A DNA stretch of 64,000 nt, taken from the NCBI GenBank assembly GCA_028023455.1, contig JAQFVV010000064.1, positions 2,021,825 to 2,085,824 on the forward strand, in the 5' to 3' direction. Shown here piece by piece: positions 1 to 11,434 of the stretch (position 1 is its first letter; every line of letters starts with the position of its first letter). Made by a program: the position numbers and the translations under genes. This DNA is from Epiperipatus broadwayi (lineage: Eukaryota > Onychophora > Udeonychophora > Euonychophora > Peripatidae). The notes beneath the pieces are model-generated. The model was not told where the DNA came from. It saw only the letters and a list, made by a program, of their open reading frames with translations, and searched no databases.

Positions 1-149
1 TGTTTATATGTTTCTTGCTGCATCATCTCAGAGATGGGTAAAATTGAAAGAGCATATGAAGAAACATACGAGTATATTATAAATATATTAAACAACCACC
101 ATACTTCCTCATTCTTTTTTAAATTCATATAAATAAAGGTACAATAAAA

Positions 150-245
150 GACAGATGACTCCCAAGATGCATTTCATGCTGAACCAGCACTCATCAGTTG
201 GCCCAGGACAACATCTTCCATATATCTGTATTACATGAACACTAT
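150..245 (+). repeat. Partial copy of inverted-repeat family A
   Basis: The core text with CCAGCACTCATCAGTTGG followed by a CATCTTCCATATAT-like stretch matches the arms of the family A elements at 2800-3395, 35728-36040, 43767-44190 and 48340-49671. The rest of the element is absent or too diverged to see. Confidence 0.6.
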
Positions 246-1365
246 TTATCTATAGTAAATTGTTACATTTTTATTTACAACTGTCAAACTCACTCCATTC
301 ACAACTTTGATACCAATCACCTCAGATAAATACAATAATGATTATTACTAATCATTTATTAAACTAGATATTATCTGTAGCATAGATATAAACTTTAAAT
401 CTGTTCAGCACTCACCAAAACTTTTACAAAAACTTCAATGAAATTCAGCAGGATTTTATAAGGATAGTTGAATATGAAATTCATCCACTAAGCAGTAAAC
501 ATTAAGTAAGAGTTCTCCTCAACACATTTGAGCTGGCTTTGAAGGTGTGTTATTGGAAATAATTTAGCATTGAAATATTCACTGTTATAAAACTGTATGA
601 TAGTATTTTAACTTTCGCAATAAACAAATAATTTTTTTGAATTTGAAAGTATGGCAAAAAAATTAATGAACATTGAATATAAGAGCTTTGAAAAACATCG
701 AAAAGGAAATTATGTTTTGAGGAAACTAGAAAGAACCAAACATGACATGGCAAATCTGAGTACCTCTGATAAGTTCAAAATTTAGATTTTTTTTTCATAA
801 TAATTGTTAAATTAACAACTGAACTGGTTATAATTATATGCATGACAGCTTTGATTTCCTTACTAACAAGTGAAATAATTAATTAGTAAGGCAAAAAATA
901 GTAATGATTTAAAAGATATGCTTGTGGATGAATTTTTGCTATTTTCAAAGGAGTGGAATGTAATATCCACCTTTTTTAATAAGAATATTAGTCTTAGAAT
1001 ATACAAGTCAATCCTAGGATCAAATCCCGAAGGAAAACGATCTTTTTCACCATTAAATCGTACTAAAAATAATTTAAGTTCTAATATGTCTCAAACAAAA
1101 TATACTTATCTGTACTTTCCATAGAAAGTAACATTATAAAACAGTTACGAGTTGAGAAAATTATCTAAAAATTTGCACTCAAAAAGTGTAGAAAAATCTA
1201 AATAAAATAAACGAACTGAGCAAAATTTTAACATTTCTTTTCCCATAATTTCTATTTCATCAATTTTTAATTTGTATGTTCTTAATTTTTCGTAAGTCTT
1301 GGGTAAATGGCACTGATTATGTACTTAAGTTAATAAATTGCAATGTATTATAAAAAAAAAAAGAT

Positions 1366-1760
1366 AGATAGTTAATCAGTTTGTCAGTTGATCAGTTAAT
1401 TTAGTTTGTTAGTAAGTTGGTTAATTGTCTGGCTGGAAGGCAGTCAGGCAGGCGGATTGGTTAGTCAGTTAGCCAGACAGTTAGTCATTCAGTTAGTTAC
1501 TCAATCATTTAGGCAGGCAGATAGGCAAGTCAGTCAGTCAACCTGTCTTAGTCAGTCTATCTGTCTACCTTCCTGTTCATCAATTAGTGAGTCTATCTAT
1601 CAGTCAGTCAATCCATTTCTCCATCCAGCCATCTATCTGCCAGTCACTCAGCTAGTTAGTTAGTTAATCAGTCAATTAATTAGTGAATTTGTTAGTTAGT
1701 CAGTTGGTTAGTTTGTTAGTTAGACAATAGTCAGTTAATAAGATATTTAGATAATTAATT
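1366..1760. repeat. Imperfect GTTA/GTCA tetranucleotide tract
   Basis: About 400 bases are made of interrupted GTTA, GTCA, GCAG and TCAG words, giving low-complexity translations rich in Ser, Gln and Val. It is a degenerate microsatellite and not a gene. Confidence 0.75.
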
Positions 1761-2799
1761 TGTTATCTAATCAGCCAGTCAGTTATTCAATTACACATGT
1801 GCATATATAGATAGATAAATAAGTTGATAGGTGGTTAAGAGAGTAAGTAGATTTATAGAAAAATAAGAAATAGGATATATAGGTATGCTAGCTATTCACT
1901 TAGTCATTCAATTTGTTGAACTTTACTAATTTCTTGATTAGCAATTGGAACGTAAATGAATAATCTTTTCGTGTATTATTTAGAATATTCATCTGATAAG
2001 ATTATAAAACAAGATTTGTATTTAGGTAGAGTTTGGAAACATAACTAATAATTCTCAAGTAAGAATAGGATTATATATATATAAATCGATTTATGAACAA
2101 AATTTATAACTAACTATACAATTATGGATTATGAAATGAATATCAATATAGATAGATTTGAGAATAATCAGTTAAGTATTGTTTTTTTGTCACTATACTT
2201 CACAGCACAAGGAGATGTTGAATAATCATTGGCCTTCTAATCAGCCTGCAAAAAAATATTTTTACAATATCTTTACTGCATTCACCAGAATACAAATATG
2301 CAAGAGGACTCCAATCTTTACTTTCTTATTGTATGATAAAATGTTAAACATACGTTATTTCTTTTGAATTATTATAAATCTTTTAGAGATGTAGGATTGG
2401 TTATGCTAAATATAAATGAACTAATTTTATTTATAATTGTTAGTACCTACATATTAAAAGTTAAATGTGACTCGTTTCAGTTACTAAATGCAATTTAAAT
2501 TGTTTTAATTAGATTTGATACTGTAAAAGGTTAGCTATTTTAAATAAAATATAAACAAACAATATTTATTAGGTTTCAACATTAAAATGTTCTATTGTTA
2601 CATAAACAATTGAATGTTATAATATTCAGGAGAATCAAATACTGGAATTGTCAGAACAGAATTCATAAATCTTAATTTCCAAAAACTACCCTTCTACTAC
2701 TGCATTAAATCACTAGGACATTCAATTATTATTTTTGTTTTGTACTCTTAAATTTTTTCCAAAGGTTCTTGAAATAATCACAGATATCATTTACATTAA

Positions 2800-3395
2800 A
2801 ATACTTTATCTCATATTGCTGACATACTTGATTACATACATGTCAAAAAGATAAACAATCACCAATAAACATATTTTGTGCTAAAGCAGCACTCGTCAGT
2901 TGGTCCAGACTATCATCTCCACACATATATCCAATCAATGCTCACCTTATATTAAGATAGCCAATCTTCATACTCTAATGGACAGACTTTAGTCTAATCC
3001 ACTCCACAACTCTTCAGTCAACAGACTTCAATGTAATCCATCCCACAACTCTTCAACTGTCCATTTCATTGAAAATCTGAAGATGGATGCTCAAAGCTCG
3101 CATTGGTGCCAACTTTCTCATCCTACCCATGTTGACCATAAGTCACTCTGACCTCTTGTGTATAGGACATATTCCATTTACATACATATACGAGGGATGG
3201 GCAGACCTGAGCATTGATTGTATATATGTGTGGAGATGATAATCTGGACCAACTGATGAGTGCTGGTTTAGCAGAAAATACATATATTGGTAATTGTTTA
3301 TCTTTTCGACATGTGTGTGATCAAGTGTGTCAGCAATAAGAGATAACATGGATAGTTGAGGGTCATAGTCTGAGATCAAAACCCTATATATTACA
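2800..3395. mobile_element. Family A inverted-repeat (foldback/MITE-like) element
   Basis: Left arm (about 2800-2945) and right arm (about 3205-3350) are near-complements. The left reads GCTGACATACTTGATTACA... CAGTTGGTCCAGAC and the right has the complement, including GGACCAACTGATGAG. The centre (about 2946-3204) has the TTATATTAAGATAGCC and TCACTCTGACCTC words that recur in the other copies. The right end carries the family terminus, about TCTGAGATCAAAACCC. The element has no coding capacity. It looks like a non-autonomous DNA transposon or foldback element; no transposase was found in the window. Confidence 0.7.
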
Positions 3396-3539
3396 TATTG
3401 GAGTGCAGGTATGAAAGCCTGTACTGTAGAAAAAATTCATATATTAAAATACTGTTTTTATACGGTGGATTTTTTATTTCAATATTATTTATGAATTTTA
3501 AACATTGTCTGTGTTAAATAAATCATTAAATTTACTTAC

Positions 3540-3639
3540 AATTCACTGCTGCAGTGACGTGGTTTCTGCATTCTGTATCCTTTTAGAAGCTTGTGATATA
3601 CCATACTATTTGTTGCTAGTTCTGGGTAAGGTAATGCAC
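3540..3639 (-). CDS. RTK exon: kinase subdomain X
   Basis: The exon is 100 nt, with acceptor ATTTGAAG and a strong donor GTAAGTAA, phase 1 to phase 2. It reads GALPYPELATNSMVYHKLLK and then GYRMQKPRHCSSE. This is the segment after TLGG in tyrosine kinases: PYP, the variable helix G, the GYRM.KP motif and the cysteine. It is the last visible exon. The following exon should carry the subdomain XI Cys-Trp and the conserved arginine and must start in phase 2. I searched 1-3539 on the minus strand by eye and did not find it. It probably lies below position 1. Confidence 0.9.
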
Positions 3640-4075
3640 CTTCAAATATATTTATACATAAAATAAAATTGATAAATGTAATATAGTTATAAGATAATCA
3701 AACTAAAAAATGACAGTGATGTGTCAATTTTTTTAGTTTTAGACTAATAATATTTAAGAATATAATAAACACGTTTTGTATTTTATCTTGTAGCATATGT
3801 CTTTTTGGGAATATAAAAAGAATAAAGAATAATGAACTTTTAAAAAAATATATAGTGAATTTGAGCACGATGATGTTACATAGGCAGACCCATTTACATT
3901 ATAAAGATTATAGCAAATCACTGTAAAAAGTGCAATATCAACAACTGCTTAATAGCAAGGTATTAAATAAAAAAAGCGATTCACTACAGTTAGCAAATAT
4001 CCTTTCAATAAAAAAAATTGAAAACAAGCAAAGAAATGTGAAATAAGCAGACTAAAGACTTAGAATGAGATTTAA

Positions 4076-4879
4076 ATGACTGTAATAATTGTTTTTTTTC
4101 AGGTTTATGCCCCAACAAGTTCTCACAGTGATGAAGTAGTAGAAGATTTTTATATGGATGTACAAAAGGCTTTTGATCAGAGTAAACAACATTTTAAAAT
4201 TGTTATGGGAGACTTTAATGCTAGAATTGGTAGACAAATGAAAGATGAAATTGCTGTAGGTAATTTTGGTTATGGTAATAGAAATGAGAGAGGACATAGA
4301 CTTGTGGAGTTTGCAGAGAAGGAAAAACTTTATATTATGAATTCTTTTTTTGAGAAAAATGTTAGAAGGAAATGGACATGGAAGCATCCAAATGAAGGTA
4401 CAGCAGAATTGGATTATATTTTGACTAACAGGAAATACATATTTCAAGATTGTAATGTTCTTAATAAATTTAACACAGGAAGTGATCATCGATTAGTAAG
4501 GGGTAAGATACATGTTAATGTAAAACTAGAGAGACAAAAATTATTAAGAAAAACTATATTTACAGTTGATATTCCTAATCTTCAGAAACATTCTAACGAA
4601 TTTAAATTAGAACTTACAAATCGGTTTCAAGTATTAGTAGATTTTGAACATGATTCAGATTTGAATGAAATTAATATGAAAATAACTGATACACTTTTAA
4701 AAACTGCAACAAAGATAGCTGGTAGAAAAAAGCAGCAATTGACTAATAAAATTTCTACTGAGACTAGAGAACTTATGAAGAAAAGAAGGAATATGAAGAT
4801 ATGCAAGAATGATGCATTAAAAAGAATTGAATATCTCGAATTTTGTAAAATGGTGGGAAAAGAGTTGAAAATGATATAA
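4076..4879 (+). pseudogene. LINE endonuclease (APE-like) N-terminal part of the RTE ORF
   Basis: This frame encodes the C-terminal two-thirds of an exonuclease/endonuclease/phosphatase-fold domain that nicks target DNA for target-primed reverse transcription. Visible motifs are GDFNARIG (catalytic Asp and Asn), a central RGHRLVEFA block, ELDYILTNRK, and the catalytic SDHRLV near residue 140. The first endonuclease motifs are missing because of 5' truncation; the ATG used by this frame at 4076 lies in flanking DNA. The frame ends with a stop at 4877-4879 because of a one-base shift near 4858. Homologous sequence continues in another frame (ARKAVEENKSL... AIRKKDGI), and a second shift near 5045 restores the reverse transcriptase frame. 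Confidence 0.85.
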
Positions 4880-6625
4880 GAAAGTATAACTGTGAATTAG
4901 CAAGAAAAGCTGTAGAAGAAAATAAAAGTCTTAAGAATGTAAAACAACATTTTGGTATTGGTAGGAAATTTATATCTGCAATAAGGAAAAAAGATGGAAT
5001 TATTACTAAAAAGAGGGATGACATTATGAAATTGGTAGAAGATTTTTTATCGAGAATTATATAGTAATAAAGAACAAGTACCTCCTATATCTATTACATC
5101 TTCCGAATTGCCCAGAATTTTAAATGAAGAAGTGAGAAATGCAATTAAATGTATGAAAAAGGGAAAGGCTCCAGGTAATGATGGAATTATAATTGATATA
5201 TTAAAAGAAGCAGGTGAAGAAACAGAAAAAATATTAGCAAAGTTATATACCAAATGTCTAAATGATAAAGATGTACCGGATGATTGGAAGAATGCAGTAA
5301 TAATATTAATATTTAAAAAAGGTGATAAAGAAGATATTAGAAATTACAGACCTATCAGCCTTTTATCAGTTTTATATAAAATTTTTACCAAGATAATTAC
5401 AACTCGCCTACAGAGAACCTTGGATTTTCACCAACCAAGAGAACAAGCTGGATTTAAAAGTGGTTTTAGTACAGTAGATCATATTCAAGTATTGAGAGAA
5501 GTTATAGAAAGAACAAATGAATATGAGTTGTCATTGTGTTTTGGATTTGTAGATTATGAAAAGGCATTTGATTCTATAAACATTTCTTCAGTGATTAAAG
5601 CATTGGATCATCAAGGTATACATCCAGGATATTGTCATATTTTAAAGAATATTTATAAAAATGCAACAGCAACAATTAGATTACATAATGATACTGGGAA
5701 AGTCAACATTGAGAAAGGTGTAAGACAAGGTGACTCCATATCTCCAAAACTTTTTACAGCAGTGCTGCAAGAAGTATTTTGTGGATTAAAATGGGAAACT
5801 AAAGGAGTGAAAGTAAATGGAGATTATTTAAGACATTTAGATTTCGCAGATGATGTAGTTGTTTTTGCAAATAATGCTTCCGAGCTGCAGGAAATGTTGC
5901 AGGAGTTATCAGATGAAAGTAGGAAAGTAGGACTAAAGATAAATGTTAAAAAGACTAAAGTAATGTTTAATCGATTTGCTCAAAATATGAAAATAAAGAT
6001 TGATTATGATGAATTAGAAGAAGTTAAGAGTTACAAATACCTTGGTCAGATTATTAATACAGATGGAAACATAATAGAGGAAATTAATCATAGAATTAAA
6101 CTTGGTTGGAGTGCTTTTGGTAGAAATAACTTGATATTAAAAGGAAATATGCCTATGTGTTTGAAAAGAAAGGTTTTTAACAAATGTGTTTTACCAGTTC
6201 TTACTTATGGATCTGAGACTTGGACACTTAATAGAAGATCAATACAGAGACTTCAGACCACTCAAAGAAGTATGGAGAGATGTATGTTGGGAGTAACAAG
6301 AAGAGATCGAAAACGCAATGTATGGGTAAGAGAACAAACAGGTGTTACTGACCTCATTGAAAAAATTAAAAGATTGAAGTGGAGTTGGGCTGGACATATT
6401 GCTAGAAGAGATGATAATAGATGGACAATTGAAATTTTAAACTGGATTCCAAGAGATTGTAAAAGACCTAGAAGGAGACCACATGTAAGATGGATGGATG
6501 AAATAAGAAAATGTGTAGGGGTGATGTGGAGAAGAGAAGCTAAAGATCGGAGAAGATGGATTAAACTTGGAGAGACCTTCATCCTGCAGTGGATTGATAA
6601 TGGTTGATAATGATGATGATGAATA
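4100..6625 (+). mobile_element. RTE-clade non-LTR retrotransposon (LINE), 5'-truncated, nearly intact
   Basis: A single open frame of the EN-RT type, broken by two frameshifts, is followed by a short TGA/TGATGATGA tail (about 6601-6625), which is typical of RTE-type elements. There is no separate ORF1. The 5' end is cut inside the endonuclease: the first recognisable text is VYAPTSSHS, after which the element reads GDFNARIG. It lies antisense to the host RTK, inside the intron. Its good preservation suggests a relatively recent insertion. A badly decayed second copy lies at 43030-43490. Confidence 0.92.
5108..6607 (+). CDS. RTE LINE reverse transcriptase and C-terminal domain
   Basis: A 499-residue open frame with a full set of non-LTR reverse transcriptase motifs. 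[10 protein letters not shown] comes first, then [43 protein letters not shown] (first catalytic Asp), [10 protein letters not shown] and [14 protein letters not shown] (catalytic FADD). SYKYLGQII and a thumb follow. The C-terminal part includes YGSETWTL and [12 protein letters not shown]..., and [13 protein letters not shown], the standard tail of this clade in invertebrates. Copying LINE RNA into DNA at the target is the known role. The start Met at 5108 is only the first Met of the frame; the natural ORF begins upstream across the two frameshifts. All catalytic aspartates are present. Confidence 0.93.
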   Translation: MPRILNEEVRNAIKCMKKGKAPGNDGIIIDILKEAGEETEKILAKLYTKCLNDKDVPDDWKNAVIILIFKKGDKEDIRNYRPISLLSVLYKIFTKIITTRLQRTLDFHQPREQAGFKSGFSTVDHIQVLREVIERTNEYELSLCFGFVDYEKAFDSINISSVIKALDHQGIHPGYCHILKNIYKNATATIRLHNDTGKVNIEKGVRQGDSISPKLFTAVLQEVFCGLKWETKGVKVNGDYLRHLDFADDVVVFANNASELQEMLQELSDESRKVGLKINVKKTKVMFNRFAQNMKIKIDYDELEEVKSYKYLGQIINTDGNIIEEINHRIKLGWSAFGRNNLILKGNMPMCLKRKVFNKCVLPVLTYGSETWTLNRRSIQRLQTTQRSMERCMLGVTRRDRKRNVWVREQTGVTDLIEKIKRLKWSWAGHIARRDDNRWTIEILNWIPRDCKRPRRRPHVRWMDEIRKCVGVMWRREAKDRRRWIKLGETFILQWIDNG

Positions 6626-7804
6626 ATTGTTTCCTGTTTCCTTAAAGATGAATAAAAGATAATATTTTTCAAGTTTTAAAATAACATATTTTCAATTTAA
6701 TTACATGTTTAATATAATATAAATATCACCAATTGTGAAGAAAATGTAAAAAGAATCCTGTAATTTTTTTTTTAAAACAATCCTGGGAATATTTGTTGGC
6801 TACATGACACTTTTTTTTCAAATTAAAAAAAAATGTTTGATTTATAACTAAAGTATTTTTTTTTTGAAAATCAAAAAACTTGTTAATTCTACATTGTTTA
6901 TTATTATTATCATTATTAACCAAAAGCACTTCTATGGATTGAAAAACTGTATATAATAGTTAATTACCATTACATTTATTATTTTTATTGTTATTATAAT
7001 TGTTTTTAATTAATGGAAATTTTATTTGTATTATATATATGTAATATAATTGAATATTTACAAATACAGTGAGTGAAAATAGACCGGTTTGAAAACACTT
7101 TAATTTACCAAATCATTCAATTGATGATTTAAGAGTAGTAATTTTACAGGAGGGTTTTTCTTCTACAAGAGAGAGGAAACAAAAGAAGAGTTTTTTTTTA
7201 TTTTTAAATTCAAGACTTTATACCCACATGGCTTGAATTTAAACATTGGGACTATTACATCTTTAGGTTACCTGGTCTCCTAAAAGATTTTTTTATATGT
7301 AAGGGAGTTTTTTATATGTGAAAAAAAATTTTATATGAGATTTTTTATGTAATGGTTGGTTATATGGATGTTTAATATCTTGTTTAATTGGTATATATGT
7401 AAATAATTAATTATTATAAATAATTATTGTACTTTGCACTAACTATAATTTTTGATTAATATGTATACGTATTTAAGTTTTTAACGAATATTAATATGAG
7501 CACAGTCTATTTTTTGTATGTATGCACACACATATATACATATATTTTACTTATTTTTTAATTTTTATCTGTTATTTTTTATTTATTTATTATTTCAATT
7601 TAAATACAATTTAAGTTTGATTAGGAGAAAATGTAGTTTTTTTTGTTTTGTTTGTTTTAAGTATGCATTGGAATAATTTTGTCATTGGTTGGTTAGATAT
7701 CCTGTGTTAGATTTTGTGACCAATCAGGGGAAGGGGTGGTTGTTGAATTTGTAATCTTTTATCAAATCTGTAATTTGTGAATATCACCATTTTACTGTAT
7801 ATAT

Positions 7805-7960
7805 ATTTTTCTGTCTGATGAAAACCAGTCCTCTAGTTGAAATATTATATTATTTCTTTGATTTATAAGTCTTTTTTTTTGGTTTTTTTTTATATGTATT
7901 TCCTTTGCTTAGTTTTTTATATTTATATATATATATATTCAATCCTCTGAGAAAGTTTAA
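7805..7960 (+). repeat. Repeat with hammerhead-like core (single copy)
   Basis: The core is CTGATGA at 7815-7821, a potential stem II with a TCCT loop (7823-7838), and GAAA at 7839-7842. The following AT-rich tail, GATTTATAAGTC then a T-run and ATGTATTTCCTTTG, is shared with the inverted dimer at 54665-54803. There is one C/A mismatch in the stem here where the other copy has a C-G pair. See the finding for the limits of the ribozyme reading. Confidence 0.5.
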
Positions 7961-8391
7961 TAAAATGTTTATAATTCCTTTGCCATTCAGTCAATAACCA
8001 CAGAACCATATTACTATAGGGCATGTAGAAATTCCAGATAAAATATGTAATATCAAATAATATAAGTATAATATAAAAAAATCCACTAGAATAAGACTAC
8101 AAAATTTTAAAAATGCCTATATAAAATTGAAGATTAATATCCTTTGCTATAGCTAGCTTATGGCATATTCTGCCATCTTGAGTATCAATATGTTAATATT
8201 TAAATGTTATTAAACTCTCACACCAGTAATGTGAATTACCTACTTTTCATAAATTGTGAATACTAACACAATTACACTGTTTATTCAATACATTATCTGT
8301 AGTATTTATAAAATATGACTCCGTAATTTTTCTTTTCTTCAAATCATTTTACATATCCAAAATAAAAACACTATCAAAGCTGAATTCTCCA

Positions 8392-8772
8392 TTACAAATC
8401 ACTGCATGTTCTACAAAAAACAGATTTATACCTATCTGCAGAATAATGCAACTTATTATATAATAATTCATGCTCCCTAATCCTCTTTTTCAATGCAAAT
8501 TTAGTCTCCCCGATGTAACTATATCCACAATGACATACCACTTTATATATAATATTACATTTGTTGATTTTATCTATACAATCTTTAGCATTAATAACTA
8601 ATCTTCCAGTATTTGCACCCAATTTAAATGCAACATTAAAATCAGCAGATATCAATGATATAATCTTATTACAAACAATATCCTTTACATAAGGCATATT
8701 ATCTCTTCTCCATCTATTTCTAAACCTATATAGTGCACATAAAATATTTTCTCTATTATATCCCACAACCAA
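8392..8772 (-). pseudogene. Penelope-like element, linker and GIY-YIG endonuclease fragment
   Basis: The minus-strand frame has the connector region typical of Penelope-like retroelements (RWRRDNMPYV... NVAFKLGANTGRLVINAKD) followed by a GIY-YIG-type core, IYKVVCHCGYSYIGETKFAL then KKRIREHELL. The C-x-C before the SYIGET block and the KRIREH arginine helix are the family pattern. The reverse transcriptase is missing (5'-truncated), and the endonuclease stops at 8392 soon after FCRTCSDL, before the glutamate/asparagine end of the domain. The upstream frame 8773-9138 starts in an (AT)n tract and shows no family feature. This is a dead fragment. Confidence 0.8.
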
Positions 8773-8778
8773 TTAACA

Positions 8779-8801
8779 TATATATATATATATATATATA
8801 T
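8779..8801. repeat. (TA)n microsatellite
   Basis: A pure AT dinucleotide tract at the upstream edge of the Penelope fragment. Confidence 0.9.
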
Positions 8802-8973
8802 GATGTATTTCTTTTTGTTTGCATTTGTCATGGTTTTTTGTAATACAATTTGAATCTAGTTGATAACGACTACATAGATAGTTGAAAGTACTTCTATTAA
8901 ATTGTGGTATATATTTGTTTTTAAAATATTTTTTACTGTAGTAATTAATGTATTGTTTTGAATATATATATAT

Positions 8974-10649
8974 TGTACCGGGTTCGAATATGAGTTGATC
9001 GAAACACCGGTCTCTTAGGCAGAGAAGAACATACTCGGAAAGTATGTATGTCCAAATGATAGCTATAAAATATATAACTAGAGTCACATTTCCAGGAGAT
9101 AACTTCTTCTCGACTGTTGAGTTCAACACCAAGTTCAAAGCACTTTTTTGTTTTGTGTAAACATGGGTGCCAGCTATCTATTCAGAAGAATAAACAATGC
9201 ACTTTGAACAATGGCCACTAACTCAACACCTAAGTTATACCCATAGGCTAGCTCAGCTACTTGTAATCACTAACAGATTATACATAATTAGTGGTGAAAA
9301 GTATTAATAAAGAATTGATGAAAAGATTGGTAAAAGAATTGGTAAAAGGAATTGACAAAAGAATGGTAAAAAGAATTGTAAGAGAGATTGGTAAAAAGAA
9401 TTGACCGACGAATAAAGTTTAAGTTTTAAAGACCATTTATTTTAATTAACATTTTAATTTTAAACATTTTATAAATCTAATATAACACATGCACATTTTA
9501 AATTAACACATTATAATATATCTTATGAGAAAGCATAAATAATATTTGATGTTTATAAAATCATATAGCATTCACAAACACACACATCAATAGTTCATTT
9601 TATGCATGCTTATAGAGTTCAAATTACTTGTCTCTGGAGGCTTTACAAATTAATGTGATGGCTACTATAGAAATAAGAATATGAAATATTATTACGTAGG
9701 ATATTGAATGTGGACATAGAACTTCATTTCTTTGGTTACTGCTTTAGGTGAGAATATTTCCAGCTGGCTGGAACATTTCCTTGAGGAGTTTCATTATTAT
9801 TCACTTTTATTATTATTGGAGACAATTAGATATTGATGGAGATTCTTCAAGCTGTTACGCAGACATTATTTCACGGGCAGATCTTGCTGATCTTATCGAA
9901 CTAAGGGCAGAAGTAAGATCATATGTTCCCAAAAGCTGCTCAGCACTGCATTTCTGTTTCTGGATACATAATAAATTGCACTGTTATCTCTAGACTAGAC
10001 TAGACTGAATGTCCGATAAAAAATTAGCTATTTATATATGCAAAGTGTTTTTGTTTTGATATCCTCTGGCAATATGTGTTGTCAAAATTCCTTTAGTAGC
10101 TAATCCTTTTTAATCTTGTTGTTGGGTATTTTAATTAGCAGCCATTACAAACGTGTTGTTTTATATTTTTAATTAGTAGCCACCACTGTGTTTTTAAATA
10201 TATTTCATTTTAATATTTATTTTCATGTGTTTTTCAATATGATTTTAACACGCACGTATACACACATTTATTATATATTTTATTAACAAGCTTACATTTA
10301 CGCACATGTATAATTTATCCTAATAAACTCGAATGAAAAGAGATTTATATTTTAACTTTTGACTTATAATAATAAAACTCTTTAACTTCTCCTATGAAAC
10401 TTTTAGTTTTTTCTACAGGAAAACTCCCCCCCCCCTTTAATTAATTAATTGTAAGTTTTATTTCAAGAACTCTTAAACTTTTAACTATTTATTTTAATGA
10501 ATAATAATAAGAAAAAACTCTTTATTTCTTTTATAAAACTTTTATTTCAAAACTCTTAAACTGTTATATATTATTTCTTTTAACGAAAGATTTTTGTTTT
10601 AATAATTTTTTTAGATAAAATTATTATGTACCAATTCAATGTTGGTACA
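8974..10649. mobile_element. LTR-like unit 1 inserted in an (AT)n tract
   Basis: The unit begins TGTACCGGG and ends with ...TTGGTACA, giving a 6-bp terminal inversion TGTACC/GGTACA and the TG...CA ends of an LTR. It is bounded on both sides by ATATATAT. It has no coding frame of interest; the frame at 9748-9993 is not supported. It resembles, in size and in its (AT)n target, the unit at 16382-18498. It could be a solo LTR or a small non-autonomous element. Related text (C-T-A-G-G-C-A-A-A-A-G) recurs at 10710 and 11488. Confidence 0.45.
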
Positions 10650-10667
10650 ATATATATATATATATAT

Positions 10668-11434
10668 TGTGCTGGTCGAAATTGTCTATCCACATAACAA
10701 GATCTAGCATCTAGGCAAAAGTACCTCGAGTCCAATCATGTGTGAGATACATATGTCAGGAACAATCATGAACTCTGCCCTGTATGCCCAGATTCCAGAT
10801 CTACTAGCTTATGAGCAACAAATCCAATGATACTGGAATATTTAATTTACCACTGGCCGACATCGCACATCGGAGAAACAAAAAGAGTCCGGAGAAAATC
10901 ATGACGAATGCGTATATACATTTTAAAACAGACAAGTACTTATGCTTAACTTTAATGGGATCTTAAATCATTCCACAAATCATGATATTTAAAAGTTAAC
11001 TAAATCAATTAACTAAAGAATAAGCAATGATCAGATGTTTAGTTTTAAATTTATATTTAATAACGAACAAATAGAAATAAAAATATATATATACATTTGA
11101 ATTATATTAAATGGTAATTAGCCTAATATTACAAATAAGTTATTTTGTGCTTACTCGAACTTTAGCAAAAGTATTTACAAATAAGTTATGAAGAATTTTG
11201 ATGCAGCGTAATGACATTTCAATTAATCTAGCGCATTTATAGGGTGTACAATTTATAATTATTCACCCAAATTACAAACAAAAGCACAACCTTGACTGAT
11301 CACAGGATGGGTTACATAATTGTCGGATAACTAATCGACCAAGCTATCATAAGTTTATATACAAGAAAATATAATTTTTAATAACGATTTATTTACTGAA
11401 CGTATGTGGAATTATTTCTCTAAATTATATATAT
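10668..11434. mobile_element. LTR-like unit 2, start in (AT)n, end not resolved
   Basis: The unit starts TGTGCTGGTCGAAATTG directly after an (AT)n tract. It has the words CTAGGCAAAAGTACCTCGAG and CTCTGCCCT in the same order and similar spacing as unit 3. The right boundary is uncertain; the next start (11435) is given as an upper limit. Confidence 0.4.

Larger units (their letters stand above)
1..3539. other. Intron or downstream sequence of the RTK gene, repeat-bearing
   Basis: No coding exon is supported here. The stretch holds a partial copy of an inverted-repeat element (about 150-245), an imperfect tetranucleotide tract (1366-1760) and a longer inverted-repeat element (2800-3395). The rest is AT-rich DNA in which I see no structure. 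Open frames near 550-753, 918-1124 and 2179-2367 have no recognisable protein features. Confidence 0.7.

Noticed and set aside
1406-1663. 85-codon frame rich in Ser, Gln and Leu
   Set aside because: Lies wholly in the GTTA/GTCA tetranucleotide tract.
1-3539. Missing kinase subdomain XI exon
   Set aside because: No Cys-Trp plus Arg-Pro pattern in a phase-2 exon was found; it is likely outside the window.
4052-4489. 145-codon minus-strand frame opposite the LINE
   Set aside because: It is an antisense shadow of the endonuclease frame.
8773-9138. 121-codon minus-strand frame next to the Penelope fragment
   Set aside because: No family motif; begins in an AT-rich LTR-like unit and ends in an AT microsatellite.
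9748-9993. 81-codon plus-strand frame
   Set aside because: Lies inside an LTR-like unit, with no recognised domain and no partner frame.
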